Assembly (NCBI GenBank): GCA_003439945.1
Contig: QVRM01002189.1
Location: 2,628,501-2,692,500 of the forward strand
Length of the DNA: 64,000 nt
Reading direction: 5' to 3'
DNA from: Dermanyssus gallinae
Taxonomy: Eukaryota; Arthropoda; Arachnida; Mesostigmata; Dermanyssidae
Below are positions 58,832 to 64,000 of the stretch, piece by piece. Under the pieces are notes generated by a model. That model was not told the origin of the DNA. It ran no database searches and saw only the letters and a program-made list of their open reading frames with translations. The stretch's first letter is position 1, and the number at the start of each line of letters is the position of its first letter. The position numbers were made by a program, and so were the translations under genes.

Positions 58832-59116
58832 TCCACGTGTGCACTACGCGGCAAGAATTAAAACATTTATATATATACATATATACATATCTCGTTTGAA
58901 ATTTTCCTGTTGTTCTTATACTTGCCGTTTTTAACAGAAACACATCACACGTTCTTGTGTGTGCGTCGGCTGCCGACTTTTTCTGTTGTTTGTGTCTTGT
59001 CATCATCATCATCGTCATCATCATCACCGCCATCATAACGACAGTTGGCGGCCTGCGTGCTTCCTCGAGGTCATCATCCCGAGCCGAAACCCTTGCACGA
59101 AGCGTTGCCTGAACGA

Positions 59117-59550
59117 ATGGTCGCTGCAATCGAGCAGCATCGACTACGACGACAGGCCATCCAGGACCAGAACAACAATCGACAGCGAGCTCCACATAGT
59201 CGACGAAACCCGGCCCGGCCAGGCCTCGAGCCCCCTTTTTTCCTGGCTGCAGCTGCTCAGCCTGCTCATCAACTCGTAGCAGCAGCACTGCGAGCGCCAG
59301 CACCAGCAGTTCTACCAGCCGTACCGGCAATTGCAGTACCTGCACCGCGAGTACCACTTGCGTGGGGAGGCGCTGCCGGCGTCGCCGCCGCCGCCGCCGC
59401 GGGAGCCGCGGTTGGCATCATGGACCCTCGGGCTCCTCATCATCCCAACCTTCAACTGCCCCCGGATGTCGTACGGCTAATAGCAGTGCGCGATGTCAAT
59501 GGCGCGAAGATCTCCGTCGGCGAAGACAATCTTATCAGGTAAAAGTAATC

Positions 59551-59594
<44 letters not shown>

Positions 59595-59677
59595 GTTTAT
59601 GTATGTTTTTGTTGCCTGTTTGTACATAATTTATGCATCGACTTATATGGCAATTTTGTCTAAGTGAACGCGTTCAC

Positions 59678-59711
<34 letters not shown>

Positions 59712-59799
59712 TATAGTCACAATACATACCCGCTAGGCACACCGGCTTAGCTAATCTTTTGTAATATGTGTCCCACAAACATAATGTAATATACGAAAA

Positions 59800-59855
<56 letters not shown>

Positions 59856-61027
59856 GGTTTAACTGGTCAGTAGTGGGTTTGAATCCTGGTTACTGATATT
59901 TTGTTCCAGAAACTAGTGGTGCTATATTTTGGACAGATGCGGAACAGAAACCGAAGCTCTTCGGCTAGTTGTGTTTTTTTAACCGCTTCGTCTAGTTAGT
60001 GTAAAGTGCGCAGGTGTCGTGAGTCTTTTTACATTTTCGTCGTGCTAAACAAAATAGAGCAAAGTGCCGCAATCGAGTTGTGTTTTCAATGCGTTTTAGT
60101 CGGTAGCGACTGAATCAATCGTACACCACTTGTTCAAATACTATTATTGCCCTAAAAGGCGATAAACGTTGGCATTATAGTCATCTTTTGCCATTCAAAA
60201 TCATACTACTGTGCGTTGATTCGTTCTTGACGCATTCATATTTCCCACGCATTATTCACTTTAAATGTCTCACACGAAGAGGATCGGCTATACGCGAAGT
60301 GCAATACACTCCTCTGTTACTGTTCTCTGAATTATGGTGCTACTATTGCTGCGTTATTGTGCATACTTTGCCTTGCACAAAGTCAGGCTAGCTACTGCTA
60401 CTGTTTCGTTTTGTAGGAGCGACAACGTTTAACGATTATTGAGAGGTTGTCAAACGCTTCCACGTTTAATATTTTGGAAGATGCCAATCTGTCTCGGCTC
60501 TTAAATACATTTCAGTAACATCGTTCGATACTGTAGCTGCTACGATCAGCACTTTTTTTTTTTTTTTTTTTTTAATTTGAGTCTTATAATTAAAAATAAC
60601 ATTATAATAAAATCTAAACTGATATAGAAGCGAGACCAAGATTTTATGATAAGTAGGACGATTGTGTCTGCTATATTGTATTTTGTATTGCAGACGTTTT
60701 CTGGTCTAGTAGCCTTTTTTTAATAATATTGTTCTTGCTATGGCTGTCTATGATATTTCAGTTATCTTCCAGAGCGTCCCGTGGGCACAGCTGTGTACAG
60801 ATTCCACGAGACGTTAAGCCCGGGAGGAAGATGCTATTTCGAGGTGGAGGTTGTTAATTTAGTGAAAGGTGGGCAGATCGTTGTGGGCCTTATGCCATAC
60901 GAAGCATGCCAACGGATAGCAACCGCTAGTCCCGTTGGTTCCACCGAGAACTCGATCGGTCTTAACCTTAACGGAGGCTTGTAAGTACTTCTCTGCGGCT
61001 CAATGTTGGAATACATGTGCTATTATG

Positions 61028-61074
<47 letters not shown>

Positions 61075-61076
61075 GA

Positions 61077-61131
<55 letters not shown>

Positions 61132-61333
61132 GTATTTGTTTTTTTATTTAGATTGCTTCAGAGTTCTTCAGCGCCTTCGCATTTCGGCCCTCGCTGCTGC
61201 AACCGAGACATTGTTGGCATTGGACTTCAGTTTGGCTCCCGCCTTTCCGGTTTCAAAAACAACGTTTCAGTATTTTTCACCTACAATGGAAGAGAGTTCG
61301 GTAAGGCTTGTCGCCTAATGTTTGTCTTACACA

Positions 61334-61376
<43 letters not shown>

Positions 61377-61873
61377 GTGGATATAGTGTCCGCAAGATTA
61401 GACTAAAGCTTTAAAGTAACGTAAAAACAAGAGTGTTCAAGATAGTTTGAATTTCATTCTCAAAGAGATTTAAGCTTAATTGCCTCGAGGCTTAATAATA
61501 GTAAAGGGCCATGTTGTGATAACGTTTGACATTCACTGTAGATTGAAAACAGCAGGGTCCAATGATTCCCTTGAATCAGGGGCCATACCAAACTGTCGCA
61601 AATGGCACATGTAGTGGCTCTTCGTGTATCACGTAAGGGTTTTTAGTTGTTCAGATGTGACAATTCTTTTAGTCACACTTCTATTCAGATATATGGCTTT
61701 CGTTGGAAAAGTGATATTTTTAGCCGAACGATTGTGGTATTTTATGACTTGGCACATAACGTACTGAACCTGGCCTGTGAAATTTTTGCGCAAGTTCACG
61801 AATGATGTTTCCACAAGGCCGATTATGTCGACTGCAGGTTGCACGAAGAGGTCGTTAACACACCAGTACACAG

Positions 61874-61928
<55 letters not shown>

Positions 61929-64000
61929 AAGAGTATTCGTGTATAGATGTCTTGAACAAAACCACTTAAGTCTGGCGAACATGTTATAAATGTTTGCCAT
62001 ATAGATTTATGTGGAGCGACGTGTGTCGCTTCACTACGTTGTTTATGCATAAGGTGGCAGTTTATTATATTTGCATAAATATTACCGAGTGTGAATATAT
62101 TATATTTTCATTTGATTCCTATATCACTTAATTTATCAACAATAAATGCATTTTTTCGGGTTTTCCCATTATTGGCAAGGTTCCCGTGACGTCGTTCTTA
62201 TTGGGCAGCGGTTCGTGCCGGCCGTTAGTTTGAATCAACCGGGAGAACGAGTCCGCTTTCGCTTGGACGCTACGTGGCCCCCGCGGCCGTACGACGACGG
62301 CGAAGAGATGCAATGCGATCATTTCGACGACCTTTGGAGTCGACTTACCAACGTGCGACTCAACGGTGATGTAAGTTACCTGAATGCTGGGCAGTATTCG
62401 AATAGCTTACCAGATTGATTATGAAACCCAGAATATTAGGCAAGTATGCTTTAATGGTAGGCATGTATACACAATGGCCGGCTACTCTGTGTGATGTGAG
62501 GTTCTACTTATACAGCACATTGTGGTCCGTGTATATGAGCTTGTGCCAAATCGACGATTGTCGGAGCATGTATAGGACGTGCAAAAACGATTGCAACTCG
62601 ACGAATCCGTGCTGTGTTGTTGTGGTGCGAGGTGTCCTCTCATACCGTTACGTTGCTTGTCGTATAGACTTGTATTATAGACCCAACTGTTTGCTTGTAT
62701 TTTCTGCTGTTTGCTACTTGCCCTAGATCATCGAGTACGTGGGCTCAGGCCTAAGGAGTAATGACGTCGGTCTGGCACAGGCGACACATCCGTTGACGCC
62801 AGGCGCGCATTATTTCGAGCTGGAAATCTGCGAGCCTGGGGAAAGCTGCTACATTGCAATCGGTGTGGCCCACCGCCGGTACCCGTTCAGACAGCACCCC
62901 GGTTGGAGCAAGGGATCCATCGCCTATCATGCCGACGATGGGGAGATTTTTGTTGGTTAGTAACCGAGTAGGACTGCATATTACCAACTGCAAGACGTTA
63001 ATGCGAAAACCTGTAAAAATGCACTACAAGCGCAATTGAGTATTTAAGCACATACATACATACGTACGTGCATTTACCTAATACCCGAATATAAAACGAA
63101 CAGCTTCTTTATTTGGTGTGACAGAGGGCAAATTCGACTTTTAGTTGCACTAATTGAAACTATTTTGTTGTTGGCAATCGAAATAAAATATTGTGACTAC
63201 TATAGAAAAGGGAGTTGGTGAAGAACGTGGTCCCGTATGCGGTCGGGGCGATCGCATGGGGTGTGGCATTCTCTTCCCGCCGAACTTCGAGGAGGCTCGA
63301 CTAACCGCGCTCGAAGATGGCGCAGCCGACGGTGACGCCAATGAAGGTGGTGAAAGGGGAGTTGCCAGTCTTGAAGCACGCTGTCGAGAGGATATTCAAA
63401 AGTAAGTGATTTTAAGGTTCAAATGCGACAATTGATAGCATCAGACACACGCACTAACTTATATATCTACATGTTTATGTACACTGCTGGGAAATTTGCG
63501 TGGTACGTTTATGTAACATAAGCGATGAGATTTTCGATGGTTTTCGTGTGTGTGTGTGTTGTTGCTGTGCTCTCGGCGTAATTTCCAGCTTTACTCACAA
63601 CTGGCATGTCAATTTCGCTGTTTCTGTGTGTGTAGGCGTATTATGCTACAGCAGTATCGCCGGCGGGGAGATAATCAACGCTATCGCATTCATCGACAAC
63701 TTCAAGCGGCTGCATATGGGCTTGTTGCAGTTGGCGATGCTGCTGCAGCTGCCGTGGGCGCGGCTGGCGGCGGCGGCGGTGGTGGTGGTGGAGGAGCGGG
63801 TGCGCCCGTTGAGCTGTGGTCACAGTCGCGCGTTGAAATCGATGACTACGTACCTTATGAGCAGCTGGATTGCGGTGTACGCGTCAAGGTCTTTTTCACC
63901 CGCAACGGACAGATCGTGTGCACAAAAGAGATGGCATTACCTCAAGAGGGCTTTTACCCAACCGTTGGCCTTCTGAGTCGCGGCGAGCGTGTACGCGTCG
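59117..64000 (+). CDS. SPRYD3: SPRY domain-containing protein 3 (7 exons, cut by window end)
   Basis: Exons: 59117-59538, 60762-60980, 61152-61300, 62180-62370, 62727-62955, 63206-63401 and 63636 to beyond 64000. All are GT-AG and in phase. SPRYD3 has tandem SPRY/B30.2 protein-interaction domains; its cellular role is poorly known. The first SPRY runs through RFHETLSPGGRCYFEVEVVN, DIVGIGLQFGS, VSVFFTYNGREFG and VSLNQPGERVRF. A linker LWSRLTNVRLNGD follows. The second has DVGLAQATHPLTPGAHYFEL, HPGWSKGSIAYHADDGEIF, GDRMGCGILFPPNF, VKVFFTRNGQIV and EGFYPTVGLLSRGERVRV, where the window stops near the expected C-terminus. The start at 59117 gives MVAAIEQHRLRRQ, then a long Ala/Pro-rich stretch not seen in the human protein; a start at MDPRAPHHPNLQ further in is also possible. 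Exon 7 carries an Ala and Gly-run insertion (about nine Gly). Introns 1-3 are rich in (TA)n. Confidence 0.9.
59553..59851. repeat. Three (TA)n arrays in SPRYD3 intron 1
   Basis: TA runs at about 59553-59593, 59679-59716 and 59804-59851, with 85 to 90 bases between them. The first begins about 15 bases after the exon 1 donor. Confidence 0.9.
61027..61122. repeat. (TA)n array in SPRYD3 intron 2
   Basis: A near-continuous TA array of about 95 bases fills most of the 171-base intron between exons 2 and 3. It ends about 30 bases before the acceptor. Confidence 0.95.
61336..61908. repeat. (TA)n arrays in SPRYD3 intron 3
   Basis: TA runs at about 61336-61374, shortly after the exon 3 donor, and at 61877-61905, the latter passing into a (GA)n run to about 61930. 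The rest of the intron shows nothing recognisable. Confidence 0.9.

Larger units (their letters stand above)
48216..59116. other. 11-kb gene-free interval dominated by trinucleotide low complexity
   Basis: It lies between the divergently placed FTSJ1 (minus) and SPRYD3 (plus). No coding exon could be supported. From about 49.1 to 57.2 kb, CAA/GTT, CAG/CTG, CAT/ATG and TAG/CTA triplet runs recur on both strands. A 16-bp and a 25-bp tandem array, three SINE-A copies, a mariner remnant and several TA arrays (for example 56191-56228 and 56489-56513) are embedded. It may hold promoters or UTR exons of the flanking genes, but nothing marks them. Confidence 0.55.

Overview
This is a stretch of animal nuclear genome. 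Host genes are split by GT-AG (and one GC-AG) introns, gaps between genes are long, and the window is full of (TA)n arrays, trinucleotide repeats and dead transposons. A mu-class glutathione S-transferase, a class that within arthropods is typical of mites and ticks, points to an acarine (probably a mite). That placement is inference.

Host genes, left to right. (1) An intronless mu-class GST on the minus strand (2575-3279). (2) Sarcosine dehydrogenase (SARDH) on the minus strand, 11 exons from 30557 down to 11265; the last ~200 residues were not found. (3) A CCDC85-family coiled-coil gene on the minus strand (exons at 36085-35948, 35514-35315 and 33979-33376; first exon not seen). (4) LYRM7/MZM1, a complex III assembly factor, on the plus strand and intronless (40387-40839). 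(5) FTSJ1/TRM7 tRNA 2'-O-methyltransferase on the minus strand, complete in four exons (48215 to 45638). (6) SPRYD3 on the plus strand, seven exons from 59117, cut by the window end. SARDH, LYRM7 and FTSJ1 are housekeeping genes of mitochondrial metabolism or tRNA modification. Nothing indicates that the six genes form a functional cluster.

Between and inside the genes lie remnants of many mobile elements. There is an APE-type non-LTR retrotransposon (about 13800-16990) with truncated relatives at 26195-27430, 37150-37760 and 37915-38990. There is an R2-like element with a restriction-like endonuclease (22132-23878), R1-like fragments (31680-32670 and 41356-41769), another RT scrap (39060-39380), a long-TIR DDE transposon and its MITE (4776-5561 and 12415-13053), a second DDE remnant (24080-24560) and an internally deleted mariner (54928-55440). 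Two tRNA-derived SINE families are present, here called SINE-A (at least seven copies) and SINE-B (two copies). The most interesting theme is that several unrelated retroelements end in (TA)n, and that some TA arrays are flanked by tail copies in tandem or converging. This suggests retroelements that make, or prime on, TA microsatellites.

The 48.2-59.1 kb interval has no gene I can support. It is dominated by CAA/GTT and CAG/CTG low-complexity DNA. Exon boundaries were read by eye from splice signals, reading-frame phase and remembered family conservation; no alignment was run.
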